A stretch of DNA of 36,302 nt from Streptomyces lycii (GTDB lineage: Bacteria > Actinomycetota > Actinomycetes > Streptomycetales > Streptomycetaceae). The stretch is taken from contig NZ_WHPN01000014.1 of assembly GCF_009735685.1 (NCBI RefSeq), positions 1-36,302 of the forward strand, written 5' to 3'. Of this stretch, positions 7,677 to 14,835 are shown in pieces. Every line of letters starts with the position of its first letter. Positions within the stretch are counted from its first letter, which is position 1. The notes below the pieces were generated by a model. The model was not told where the DNA came from. It saw nothing but the letters and a program-made list of their open reading frames with translations, and ran no database searches. Both the position numbers and the translations under genes were made by a program.

Positions 7677-8879
7677 ATGACCGGGAACACCGAGGTGGTC
7701 GTGATCGGCGGCGGATACGCCGGCGTCCTGGCGGCCAATCGCCTGACACAGCGCGACGACGTGACCGTGACGCTGGTCAACCCGCGCCCCGTCTTCGTCG
7801 AGCGGCTCCGCCTGCACCAGCTCGTGGGCGGGTCCCACGAGGCGGTCACCGACTACCGGGAAGTCCTGTCCGGCCGCATCCGGCTGGTCGTCGGCACCGC
7901 GGCCCGGATCGACGCGGCCGGGCGCCGCGTGGCCCTGGCGGACGGCGACACGCTCGGCTACGACTACCTGATCTACGCGGTGGGCAGCGGCAGTGCCGAC
8001 CCGAGCGTGCCCGGAGCGGCCGAGTTCGCCTACCCGATCGGCACCCTGGAGGAGGCGCAGCGGCTGCGGCCGGTCCTCGACGCCGCGCCCGCGACGGCGG
8101 CGGTGAGCGTGGTCGGCGCCGGTCCGACCGGCATCGAGACCGCCGCCGAGCTGGCGGAGGCCGGCCGTTCCGTGACGCTGGTGACCGGCGGGGTGCTCGG
8201 CCCGTATCTGCACGCCCGGGGGCGGCGCTCCGTCGCGGGGACGCTGGCCGGGCTCGGCGTGACCGTGCTCGAAGGCCCCGGCACGACGGTGACGGCCGTG
8301 ACCCGCGACGCCGTGCGGCTCAGCGGCGGCCGCACGCTGCCGAGCCGGGTCACCGTCTGGACCGCCGGGTTCGGCGTGCCGGACCTGGCCGCGCGCAGCG
8401 GGCTGAGCACCGACTCCCTCGGCCGCCTCCTCACGGACGAGACGTTGACCAGCGTGGACGACCCGCGGATCGTCGCGGCCGGCGACTCGGCGGCACCCTC
8501 GGACCTGCCGTACCGGATGGGCTGCCAGTCCGCGGTCCAGCTGGGCCCGCAGGCCGCCGAGACCGTGCTCAGCCGGATCGCGGGCAGCCGGCCCGCGTCC
8601 GTCCACGTGGGCTTCGCCGGCCAGTGCATCAGTCTGGGACGGCGCGCCGGGATCTTCCAGTTCGCCCGCCGGAACGACACCACGACACCCTTCCATCTCG
8701 GCGGGCGTGCGGGCGCGCGGCTCAAGGAACTGGTGGTCGAGCACACCGTCAAGCAGTTGGCGTACGAGGCCCGCAAGCCCGGCAGACGCAGCCGGTGGGC
8801 GAAGGACGGCCGGCGCCAGGAAGTGCTGCGGTCCCAGCGGGGCGACGCTCCGTCCCGCGCCACGGAGCAGCCGGTCTAG
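7677..8879 (+). CDS. FAD/NAD(P)-dependent oxidoreductase (NDH-2-like), ECF41 partner gene
   Basis: A 400-residue flavoprotein of the pyridine nucleotide-disulfide oxidoreductase superfamily. The N-terminal FAD-binding fold starts VVVIGGGYAGVLAANRL (GGGYAG near residue 12). A second dinucleotide fold, for NAD(P)H, has VVGAGPTGIETAAELAE near residue 145, and the C-terminal FAD contact is RIVAAGDSAAP. There is no redox-active CxxC pair, so it is nearer to NDH-2 or ferredoxin-reductase-like enzymes than to disulfide reductases. AAGAAGGAG precedes the ATG at 7677. It is preceded by an ECF41-type promoter and followed by an ECF41 sigma gene; oxidoreductases are among the standard ECF41 neighbours (carboxymuconolactone decarboxylase, oxidoreductase or epimerase). 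The natural substrate is unknown. Confidence 0.9.
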   Translation: MTGNTEVVVIGGGYAGVLAANRLTQRDDVTVTLVNPRPVFVERLRLHQLVGGSHEAVTDYREVLSGRIRLVVGTAARIDAAGRRVALADGDTLGYDYLIYAVGSGSADPSVPGAAEFAYPIGTLEEAQRLRPVLDAAPATAAVSVVGAGPTGIETAAELAEAGRSVTLVTGGVLGPYLHARGRRSVAGTLAGLGVTVLEGPGTTVTAVTRDAVRLSGGRTLPSRVTVWTAGFGVPDLAARSGLSTDSLGRLLTDETLTSVDDPRIVAAGDSAAPSDLPYRMGCQSAVQLGPQAAETVLSRIAGSRPASVHVGFAGQCISLGRRAGIFQFARRNDTTTPFHLGGRAGARLKELVVEHTVKQLAYEARKPGRRSRWAKDGRRQEVLRSQRGDAPSRATEQPV

Positions 8880-8921
8880 CCGGTTACCTGTGCCAGGCCC
8901 GGCCGCCGGCGGAACCGGAGT

Positions 8922-8971
8922 CCGTGCCGTGCGACGATCCCCCGCTCGTGGGGCGCCGCCGCACGGCACGG
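8922..8971 (+). terminator. Nested hairpin between oxidoreductase and sigma factor
   Basis: Perfect 12-bp outer stem CCGTGCCGTGCG / CGCACGGCACGG enclosing 26 bases, which contain an inner CCCC/GGGG stem. It begins 42 bases after the oxidoreductase stop and ends before the sigma gene's own promoter, so the two genes are probably separate transcripts. It lies in the 318-bp gap 8880-9197, which has no gene. Confidence 0.65.
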
Positions 8972-9054
8972 GCCGCGGAGACTCCGGCGGTTTCCCCGGG
9001 TGGTCCTTGGGCCCCCGGTGGCCCTCCCGGCGGCGGAGCGTCGCCGGCGCGACC

Positions 9055-9081
9055 TGTCACAGCTGTGTGCCGAGCGGTGTC
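9055..9081 (+). promoter_or_regulatory. ECF41-type promoter upstream of the sigma-factor gene
   Basis: TGTCACA (9055-9061), 16-base spacer, TGTC (9078-9081): same motif and spacing as 7616-7642. It lies 116 bases before the ATG at 9198 and implies autoregulation of the sigma factor. This is inference from the pattern; the leader would be rather long. Confidence 0.65.
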
Positions 9082-9197
9082 CCATTCCCGACCGGACCGA
9101 ACAGCAACCGGTTCACACGGCTGCCGACGAGGATGATCGTGCTGACGCACCGGATCCCCGGCGACCGGAGCCGGCCGCGAAGGAGAAGAAGCGAGAC

Positions 9198-10094
9198 ATG
9201 AGCCAGAAGGCCACCGACCCGGCGACCGAGACGTTCCTCGCCCATCGCAGCCTGCTCTTCACCGTTGCCTACGAGATGCTCGGATCGGCGGCCGACGCGG
9301 AGGACATCCTGCAGGAAACCTGGCTGCGCTGGGTCAAGGTCGACCTGGAGCAGGTGCGCGACCGGCGCGCCTACCTGGTCCGCATCACCACCCGGCAGTC
9401 GCTCAACCGGCTGCGCACGATGAAGCGCCGCAAGGAGTCGTACGTCGGTCCCTGGCTGCCCGAGCCGCTGCTCACCACACCGGACGTGGCCGAGGACGTC
9501 GAACTCGCGGAGAGCGTGTCGATGGCGATCATGCTCGTCCTCGAAACGCTGTCGCCGACCGAGCGTGCCGTCTTCGTGCTGCGCGAGGCCTTCGACGTCG
9601 GCTACGACGAGATCGCGGCCGCCGTCGACAAGAGCCCCGCGGCCGTCCGGCAGATCGCGCACCGCGCCCGCCGGCACGTCGACGCGCGCCGTCCGCGCAC
9701 GGCGGTCTCCCCGAGCGAGACCCGGAGGGTTCTGGATTCGTTCCGGCACGCGTTCGAGACCGGGGACCTGCAAGGACTCCTCGACGTGCTCGCTCCCGAC
9801 GTCGTACTGGTGGGCGACGGCGGCGGCGTCAAGCACGCCGCGCTGCGGCCGGTCACCGGCGCCGACAAGGTGGTCCGCATGTTCTTCGGCGGGCTGAGCA
9901 AGGTCGAGGGCACGCTCACCGCCGAACCGACCGTGGTCAACGGAAACCCGGCCCTCCTCGTCCGCCTGAACGGCGAGATCGACGGCATCCTGGCGGTCCG
10001 TGCCGACGGCGCCCGCATCACCGGCCTCTACTACGTCCGCAACCCGGAGAAACTGTCCCGCATCCAATCCGAGACGCCGCTCAGCCTGCGCTGA
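9198..10094 (+). CDS. ECF41 family RNA polymerase sigma factor (SigJ-like)
   Basis: A 298-residue extracytoplasmic-function sigma factor. The sigma-2 region is at about 10-75 (LLFTVAYEMLGSAADAEDILQ, then ETWLRW) and sigma-4 at about 110-165 (LSPTERAVFVLREAFDVGYD). A SnoaL/NTF2-like C-terminal domain runs from about 175 to 290. ECF41 hallmarks are present: the inter-domain WLPEPL (about 87-92), a DGGG element (GDGGGVKHAA, about 205) and NPEKL near the end (NPDKL in the family). Members use the C-terminal domain in place of an anti-sigma factor, and none is seen nearby. The start at 9198 is preceded by AGGAGAAGAAGCGAG. The upstream ECF41-type promoter and the oxidoreductase partner complete the standard arrangement. 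Confidence 0.93.
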   Translation: MSQKATDPATETFLAHRSLLFTVAYEMLGSAADAEDILQETWLRWVKVDLEQVRDRRAYLVRITTRQSLNRLRTMKRRKESYVGPWLPEPLLTTPDVAEDVELAESVSMAIMLVLETLSPTERAVFVLREAFDVGYDEIAAAVDKSPAAVRQIAHRARRHVDARRPRTAVSPSETRRVLDSFRHAFETGDLQGLLDVLAPDVVLVGDGGGVKHAALRPVTGADKVVRMFFGGLSKVEGTLTAEPTVVNGNPALLVRLNGEIDGILAVRADGARITGLYYVRNPEKLSRIQSETPLSLR

Positions 10095-10100
10095 GCGCCG

Positions 10101-10140
10101 TTGACTGCCGTTGACCGGCGTTGACCGCCTTTGACCGGAG
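10101..10140. repeat. Four tandem 10-bp repeats, consensus GTTGACCGSC
   Basis: Four exact-length 10-bp units (GTTGACTGCC, GTTGACCGGC, GTTGACCGCC, TTTGACCGGA) begin 6 bases after the sigma-factor stop. Each carries TTGAC, so the same face of the helix is presented about once per turn. A short CTCAGC/GCTGAG hairpin (10081-10096) spans the stop. Further on (10178 to about 10220) a weaker 14-15-bp gggacacgcccgccg repeat follows. No gene lies in 10095-10363. Confidence 0.7.
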
Positions 10141-10363
10141 GAACGGCCGCGCGGGAACCCGTGGCGAAACGCCCCCCGGGACACGCCCGCCGGGGACAGC
10201 CCTCCGGGGACACGCCCCGGCGGCCCGGCGCGGCGACCGGTGTGGTGCGGCGCCCCCGGGGCCCGGCGGCAGAACGCCCGGTCCGGGGAGGCGGGTCCGG
10301 GGCCCGGTCGGCTCCCGTTCCCGTCCGGGTCTCCGCGGTGGTCCGGCCGCCCGGGGAGAGGCG

Positions 10364-10738
10364 TCACTCCGCCCACGGAAGCGGAATGCCGGTGTCGCTG
10401 CCGGGCATCAGCGCTCTGCCGCCGACGGCCATGGCGACGAGCGCCGCCCCGGGGCCGCCGGCCGTCCTGAGCTGCCGTACCACACCCGCGGGGAGGATCA
10501 GCGCCTGCCCGGCCGTGACCTGTTCGCACCTGCCGTCCACCTCGGCCTCGAACTCGCCCCACAGGGGCATCCACACCTGTTCCCGGTCGATGATGTGCAC
10601 CGGGGTGGACGCCCCCGCGCCCAGCTCCACACGCCAGGTGCTGATCTCGGTGCTGCCCTGGCTGGGGCCCGCCAGGCCGGACATCGCGCCGGCGGGCGTG
10701 ACGGTCGTCCGCTGCTCGCTCTCGCTGACCACGTACAT
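10364..10738 (-). CDS. Small cupin-domain protein
   Basis: A 124-residue single-domain cupin, probably a cytoplasmic metal- or ligand-binding beta-barrel. Motif 1 is degenerate (STPVHIIDREQVWMPLWGEFEAEVDG) and motif 2 is LPAGVVRQLRT. The usual His-x-His and Glu metal set is only partly kept, so the enzymatic role is uncertain; sensing or small-molecule binding is also possible. It starts at 10738 with AGGAGG 5 bases upstream and is divergent from a marR gene across a 73-bp region that holds a double palindrome. The MarR protein is therefore its likely repressor. Confidence 0.82.
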   Translation of the reverse strand: MYVVSESEQRTTVTPAGAMSGLAGPSQGSTEISTWRVELGAGASTPVHIIDREQVWMPLWGEFEAEVDGRCEQVTAGQALILPAGVVRQLRTAGGPGAALVAMAVGGRALMPGSDTGIPLPWAE

Positions 10739-10749
10739 GTGTCCTCCTG

Positions 10750-10790
10750 TGTAAAGTGGCTTGACTTGCAGCGAGTAAAGCCACTTTACA
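10750..10790. promoter_or_regulatory. Double operator between cupin and marR genes
   Basis: Two similar palindromes 24 bp apart: GTAAAGTGGCTTGAC (10751-10765, arms 5/6 matching) and GTAAAGCCACTTTAC (10775-10789, perfect 6-bp arms). Viewed as a whole, TGTAAAGTGGCTT (10750-10762) and AAGCCACTTTACA (10778-10790) form a perfect 13-bp inverted repeat around 15 bases. The symmetry fits two MarR dimers controlling both divergent genes. A plus-strand TTGACT (10761-10766) with TTTACA 18 bases on (10785-10790) could be the marR promoter, overlapped by both sites. Confidence 0.82.
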
Positions 10791-10811
10791 TACGTGTGTC
10801 AAGATGGACCG

Positions 10812-11303
10812 ATGGAGACCCGCGACCCCCTGGAGACCGGCGACCCCCTGGAGACCGGCGAGCTGACCTTCCTCCTCGGGATGGCCTTCCAGCTGGTCCT
10901 CTCCGAGTTCGTGAGCCGCCTGGACGCCGCCGGCTACGCCGAACTCCGCCCCGTCCACGGCCTGGTCTTCCAGGCCCTCCGCGACGCGGGCGCCACGAGC
11001 AGCGAACTCGCCGAACACCTCGGGGTCACCAAACAGGCCGCCGGCCAGATCATCGACGACCTGGAGAAGCGGGGATACGTCGAGCGGCAGCCGCATCCGG
11101 CCGGTGGCCGCCGCAAGCTCGTCGTCCTGACGGCGAGGGCCCGGGACCATCTGACCGTGGCCGGACGGGTGCTGCACGAGCTGGAGGCACAGCTGGCCCG
11201 GCAACTCCAGGAGGCCGGCCTGCGGCTTCCCCGGACCGAGCTGGCGGCCGTGATCCGGACCCTGGCGGGCGACCGGGTCCCGCCGCTGCGCCCCGTGTGG
11301 TGA
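10812..11303 (+). CDS. MarR family transcriptional regulator
   Basis: A 163-residue winged-helix regulator. The DNA-binding core is SSELAEHLGVTKQAAGQIID followed by LEKRGYVERQPHPAGGRRKL, the wing with the conserved GxRRK-like end. N- and C-terminal helices form the dimer. A repeated METRDPLETGDPLETGE tract opens the protein. I chose the ATG at 10812; an in-frame GTG at 10794 is possible and neither has a clear ribosome site, so a near-leaderless message is plausible. It is divergent from the cupin gene, with two palindromic operators between, which suggests control of itself and of the cupin gene in response to a small ligand. Confidence 0.9.
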   Translation: METRDPLETGDPLETGELTFLLGMAFQLVLSEFVSRLDAAGYAELRPVHGLVFQALRDAGATSSELAEHLGVTKQAAGQIIDDLEKRGYVERQPHPAGGRRKLVVLTARARDHLTVAGRVLHELEAQLARQLQEAGLRLPRTELAAVIRTLAGDRVPPLRPVW

Positions 11304-11360
11304 CCGGGCGTCGCGGAATCCGCCGGGCGCGTACGGATGCCGCGGCAGTAGAGTGACGCG

Positions 11361-11903
11361 GTGACCTCTCCGCCGAAGGACCCGCCGTCGCCGGCGGGCG
11401 AAAGCGACCGCGACTCGGCTGTACAGCGCCTGCAGGAGGCGTACGTCGAAGGACACATCTCGCACGAGGAGATGGACGAACGCCTCCACCAGGTGCTCAG
11501 CGCCGAGACGCACGGCGAACTCGTCACGGCTCTCGCCTCGTTGCCGGAGGAGAACCCCGGCAGCACGTCCACGATCGCCGCCGCCAGTGGACGGATCCGG
11601 CGGCGCGGTGCCTGGCGGGTGCCCCGGGTCCTCAAGGTCGACTCCGCGCTGGGCCGGGTGCACCTCGACCTGTCCCGGGCACTGTTCGACAGTCCCGTGG
11701 TCGACATCGAGCTGAACCTCGGCACCGGCAGGGCCAGGATCACGGTGCCGCGCGACGCGGTCGTCGACCTCGAGGGCCTGCGCACCACGTGGAAGGACAC
11801 GCGCTACCGGCCCCGGCGCACGACCGGCCCGGGCGGGCCGGTGATCCGGATCTCCGGAACGATGGGGCTGGGGCGGCTGAAGATCCGCCACGCGAGGCGC
11901 TGA
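11361..11903 (+). CDS. DUF1707 (SHOCT-like) domain protein
   Basis: A 180-residue protein with an N-terminal DUF1707 module: RDSAVQRLQEAYVEGHISHE then EMDERLHQVLSAET. Its two short helices and conserved E-G-x-I/L-x-x-x-E-x-D-E-R are characteristic of actinobacterial membrane- or envelope-associated proteins. The C-terminal part (VLKVDSALGRVHLDLSRALF to VIRISGTMGLGRLKIRH) resembles the beta-helix-like C-terminal domain of LiaF/DUF2154 proteins. No membrane segment is present, unlike many relatives. It starts with GTG at 11361 and has a weak ribosome site. The gene lies 57 bases after marR on the same strand, so it could be co-transcribed. Precise role unknown. Confidence 0.85.
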   Translation: MTSPPKDPPSPAGESDRDSAVQRLQEAYVEGHISHEEMDERLHQVLSAETHGELVTALASLPEENPGSTSTIAAASGRIRRRGAWRVPRVLKVDSALGRVHLDLSRALFDSPVVDIELNLGTGRARITVPRDAVVDLEGLRTTWKDTRYRPRRTTGPGGPVIRISGTMGLGRLKIRHARR

Positions 11904-11913
11904 GGAGAGGCTT

Positions 11914-11929
11914 GGGGCCTGTCCGGCGG
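11914..11929. repeat. Left terminal inverted repeat of the IS relic
   Basis: GGGGCCTGTCCGGCGG, the perfect inverse of 12981-12996. It lies 10 bases after the stop of the DUF1707 gene. A shorter complementary copy of its core (GCCGGACAG) recurs at 11986-11994 at the end of the kinase gene. Confidence 0.72.
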
Positions 11930-11994
11930 ATCTCTCCGGGCTCGGCGCTCCTGGCCGGCTGCGTTACTGCGCGGCACCAAGGTTGGCCGGACAG

Positions 11995-12519
11995 TCACGC
12001 GAGCGATGGCCACCGGTCGGCGGCCCACTCCAGCCATCCTGACCACCCAGGAGGCGGACCTCCTACCTCGTGTGCACCGAGTTCCGTGGCGTCGGGCTCC
12101 TCGAACAGCGTCCTCCAGTGCAAGAGGTCCGTCTCGCTCATCGCGAAGGTCTGATCAGGGGTGGTCGACTGACGATGGGCGATCCGAGCACGTTGGGTCT
12201 CATGGTCCACCGGCACGTACACGAGTTGACAGGACGCGCCCACAGACATCACCAGCCAGCGGATCGCGGACCTCTCGTCACGAGACCAGCATCCGAAATC
12301 CAGGACCACGTTCGTTCCCAGCCTCAGCGCCTCCAGACCCAGCCAGAGCAGGCGTCCTTCCAGCACATCGCGCTTCCCGGCCGGCTGCGGATCGCCGAAC
12401 AGTGGGAGCATCCACTCATCCGGCGTCAGCCGCAGCGCGTTGTGCTCCTCGGCCAGCTGTCGAGCCCTCGTGGTCTTTCCGGCCCCGGGCAGGCCAACCG
12501 TCAGGAACAACGTCGTCAC
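11995..12519 (-). CDS. Predicted P-loop kinase (COG0645-like), possible IS passenger
   Basis: A 174-residue single-domain P-loop NTPase. Walker A is GLPGAGKTT (residues 9-17); LTPDEWMLPLFG and VVLDFGCWSRDER follow, with a lid-like segment TQRARIAHRQ. This order belongs to a common actinobacterial family of predicted nucleotide- or small-molecule kinases related to chloramphenicol phosphotransferase and zeta-toxin folds. The substrate is not known. It starts with GTG at 12519 and no good ribosome site is visible. Base composition is less G+C-rich than the flanks. It lies between the transposase relic and the left inverted repeat, so it may have been carried in by the element. No antitoxin-like partner was seen. 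Confidence 0.8.
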   Translation of the reverse strand: MTTLFLTVGLPGAGKTTRARQLAEEHNALRLTPDEWMLPLFGDPQPAGKRDVLEGRLLWLGLEALRLGTNVVLDFGCWSRDERSAIRWLVMSVGASCQLVYVPVDHETQRARIAHRQSTTPDQTFAMSETDLLHWRTLFEEPDATELGAHEVGGPPPGWSGWLEWAADRWPSLA

Positions 12520-12548
12520 GCCCAGATCTTGTCACGAAGGCCAAGTGA

Positions 12549-12941
12549 TCACGGCTTGAGCCAAAGGCGGATCGAAGCCACGGTGACGGTGCCGTGGAAG
12601 ACATAGGCGCGCTTGTCGAATCTCCTGGCCACGGCCCGGGAGTTCTTCAGCGCGTTGATCGTTCGCTCAACTTCGTTCCTGCGCTTGTAGATCGTCTTGT
12701 CGAAGCCGACGGGCCGGCTGCCCCTGCTGCCGCGGCGGTGGCGGTTGGCCCGCTGGTTCTTCGGCTCGGGGATCGTGTGCTTGATCTGGCGTCGTCGCAG
12801 GTAGCGGCGGTTGCGGCGGGAGGAGTACGCCTTAGCTCCGCCGAGTTGGCGGTGACTGCCCCAACGTCCCCCGCGGAGCGACTTCGGCAGCTGCGGCTTC
12901 AGCCGGACCCATGCGTCTCTTGTGAGATCTCCCCGCCCCAT
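12549..12941 (-). pseudogene. IS5 family transposase, internally deleted
   Basis: A 130-residue remnant. The first 25 or so residues (MGRGDLTRDAWVRLKPQLP, then RGGRWGSHRQ) match the start of IS5-type transposases. After residue ~35 it jumps to the C-terminal part: AKAYSSRRNRRYLRRRQIKH, TIPEPKNQRANR, then YKRRNEVERTINALKNSRAV with the DDE-motif Glu. The middle, with both catalytic Asp residues, is missing in frame; intact relatives have about 270-290 residues. It cannot be active by itself but could be mobilised in trans if its ends work. Confidence 0.85.
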
Positions 12942-12980
12942 ACGCATGCCAACGAACCAGGACCGAGACGGTCACAAGAC

Positions 12981-12996
12981 CCGCCGGACAGGCCCC
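12981..12996. repeat. Right terminal inverted repeat of the IS relic
   Basis: CCGCCGGACAGGCCCC, the perfect inverse of 11914-11929, 39 bases upstream of the transposase start codon, the normal position of an IS5-type left end. Confidence 0.75.
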
Positions 12997-13180
12997 CGGC
13001 GCCCCGCCCGGCCGTGTGCGGGGCCCGGCCTGCCGTACCACCGCCCGTCCGGGCCGCGGATCGGCCGGCGGACACGTTTCCGGCCGGGACGGCCCGCCGC
13101 CCCGTGGCCCGCGTCCCCGGCCGGCCCCGGCTGAACGGGCCGGGCGTGGTCCGTGATGACCCGTGAGGCAGGGTAGGGGC

Positions 13181-13684
13181 ATGCCTGCGTACGAGACGAT
13201 GCCGTTCCACCTCCGGACCGAGCGGCTGATACTGCGGCCCTGGGCGGAGGCGGACGCCGCCGAGTTCAGCGCCCTCCTCTCCGAACGCGGCAAGGGCACA
13301 CCCGCGGTCGAGCACATCCGGACGTCCATCGCGGAGCTGCTCGCCGCGACGGCGGAGACGGGGATCGCCCTGCTGCCGGTCCAGCGCCGCGCCGAGGGCG
13401 ACTTCATCGGCTACTGCGGGTTGATCATCGGCCGCTCCACCCTGGAGGAACCTGAAATCGCCTACGAGCTGTTCCGGCGCGCGCACGGGCGTGGCTACGC
13501 CACCGAGGCGGCCGGGGCGGTGCTCGACGCCGCTGTGGCGACCGGGCGGAAACGGCTCTGGTCGACCGTCGGCGCGTGGGACACACCCTCGCTCCGTGTC
13601 CTGGAGAAGCTCGGATTCGAGCGGGACCACGTCTCCACGGAGGAAAACGGTGAAGTGGTGTGGCTGACCCGCGCGTTGCCGTGA
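13181..13684 (+). CDS. GNAT family N-acetyltransferase (RimJ/RimL-like)
   Basis: A 167-residue acetyltransferase using acetyl-CoA. It opens with LRTERLILRPWAEADAAEF, the classic RimJ/RimL start, and has EPEIAYELFRRAHGRGYATE; the RRAHGRGYA stretch is the acetyl-CoA pyrophosphate-binding loop (motif A). LWSTVGAWDTPSLRVLEKLG is motif B. Such proteins acetylate a protein N-terminus or a small amine; the substrate cannot be told. The ATG at 13181 has GGGTAGGGG upstream. It stands alone, 184 bases after the right end of the IS relic. Confidence 0.92.
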   Translation: MPAYETMPFHLRTERLILRPWAEADAAEFSALLSERGKGTPAVEHIRTSIAELLAATAETGIALLPVQRRAEGDFIGYCGLIIGRSTLEEPEIAYELFRRAHGRGYATEAAGAVLDAAVATGRKRLWSTVGAWDTPSLRVLEKLGFERDHVSTEENGEVVWLTRALP

Positions 13685-13787
13685 CGCGGGGGCGGCACCC
13701 GCACCCGGGTCCGCCGCACCCGCACCTGTGTCCGCACCGGCTTCCGCCGACAAGGTCCACGGGTCCACGGCCGGGCCGCCGGCGCCC

Positions 13788-14639
13788 TCAGTAGACGATG
13801 GACACGATCCGGCAGACGGCCTCCGCGAGCCGGGGCTCGCCCCGGACGTGAGCGCGGGCCAGGGCCGTCGCGGGACCGACGCCGCGCGTGCACAGCCGCC
13901 AGGCGGTTTCCGGGTCCAGCCCGACGGACGCCGCCAACCCGTCGCCGGGCGGTTCGGCCGGAGACCAGCCGTACGCGGTGGCGGTGACGGTCCACCTGCC
14001 GCCGGCCGGTCCGTCGACCACCACCTCGACACCGGTCCCGGCAGGCGCCGGGGTGTCCCGCAGGGTGTGGGGCAGGGCCCGCATGAAGGTGTCCAGGACC
14101 GTGGACCAGGCAACCGGTTCCGGGTCGGTGCCACGGCCGGTGGCATGGCGGATCTGCTGGCGGTGGGTCCAGTACTCGGTGAACTCGCGGGCGATGTCCA
14201 GCCAAGCCGGTGCCGGGTCCGCCCCGGCCCAGGACACGCCGAGCGCGGGTGTTTCGAGGTCGGCGCCGGCGAACCGGCGGACGAGTTCGGTCCCGGCCGC
14301 CTCCAGGGCGTCGACGAGCGACGCGGAGCTGTCGTCGGCGTGGAGGTCGACCCATTCCTGATTGGTGCGGTGGATGAACGCCTTTAGGGACTCCCCGGGC
14401 GCGAAGGACCGCCGGTAGCCGCCCCTCGTGCTGCCGAGGCGGGCGCACTGGTCACCGAGGATGTGCGCGGCCATGTCGTGCACGGTCCAGCCCGGGACCG
14501 CCGGCTGGCGCCAGTCGGCGGGCCGCAGAGCGCGCAGGGTGCCGAGCAGCGCCTCCAGCTCGGGCCCGAAGAGCGGCCGGGCGTCGATCGGCTCGCCCAG
14601 CTGGGCGGTGCCGGGCACACCGGGGGACTGCGGATTCAT
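13788..14639 (-). CDS. Maleylpyruvate isomerase family mycothiol-dependent enzyme
   Basis: A 283-residue member of the DinB/MDMPI superfamily. The N-terminal four-helix bundle has GWTVHDMAAHILGDQCARL, with the first metal-binding His, and the second metal site is EFTEYWTHRQQIRHATG, with the conserved Glu and His three residues apart. The C-terminal MDMPI domain has DPETAWRLCTRGVGPATALA. Relatives use mycothiol as the thiol cofactor for isomerisation or thiol transfer. This supports an actinobacterial host, since mycothiol is confined to that group. I chose the ATG at 14639; a GTG two codons upstream is possible and the ribosome site is weak. It is divergent from the DUF4394 gene. Confidence 0.87.
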   Translation of the reverse strand: MNPQSPGVPGTAQLGEPIDARPLFGPELEALLGTLRALRPADWRQPAVPGWTVHDMAAHILGDQCARLGSTRGGYRRSFAPGESLKAFIHRTNQEWVDLHADDSSASLVDALEAAGTELVRRFAGADLETPALGVSWAGADPAPAWLDIAREFTEYWTHRQQIRHATGRGTDPEPVAWSTVLDTFMRALPHTLRDTPAPAGTGVEVVVDGPAGGRWTVTATAYGWSPAEPPGDGLAASVGLDPETAWRLCTRGVGPATALARAHVRGEPRLAEAVCRIVSIVY

Positions 14640-14835
14640 GGGCACCAGGCTGTCAGCCAGGGAGCCCGGCCCGCCATTGAATACTCGCTCCCCGGTACGG
14701 AAGGGCGGCTGCCCGCGTCCCGCGTTCGTCAGCTACGGACGGGCCGCGGGCCCCGGGCGGCGGAACGGGACCGGAGGGCCGGCCCCGCGGCGGGAAACCG
14801 CGTCGTGCCGGGTCCGGGGAGCTGGCGCGGCGGAC

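Larger units (their letters stand above)
11914..12996. mobile_element. IS5-type element relic with a predicted kinase passenger
   Basis: A 1.08-kb segment bounded by perfect 16-bp inverted repeats GGGGCCTGTCCGGCGG (11914-11929) and its complement (12981-12996); three of the next four inner bases also match. Inside, on the minus strand, lie an internally deleted IS5-family transposase (12549-12941) and a predicted P-loop kinase (11995-12519). The transposase ATG sits 39 bases inside the right repeat, as in intact elements. Just past the transposase stop, TCTTGTCACGA (12534-12544) resembles the subterminal TCTTGTGACCG of the right end, yet the terminal 16 bp occur only beyond the kinase. I see no clear target duplication. 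The interior looks lower in G+C than its surroundings. An alternative is two unrelated copies of one IS end. Confidence 0.6.

Noticed and set aside
9057..11891. A 944-codon open frame on the minus strand
   Set aside because: It runs antisense to the sigma factor, MarR and DUF1707 genes and has only composition-driven residues; real domains and ribosome sites lie on the other reading.
11995..12519. Toxin-antitoxin module (zeta-like kinase)
   Set aside because: No antitoxin-sized gene is adjacent, and the LTPDEWML and DFGCW motifs fit the predicted-kinase family better.
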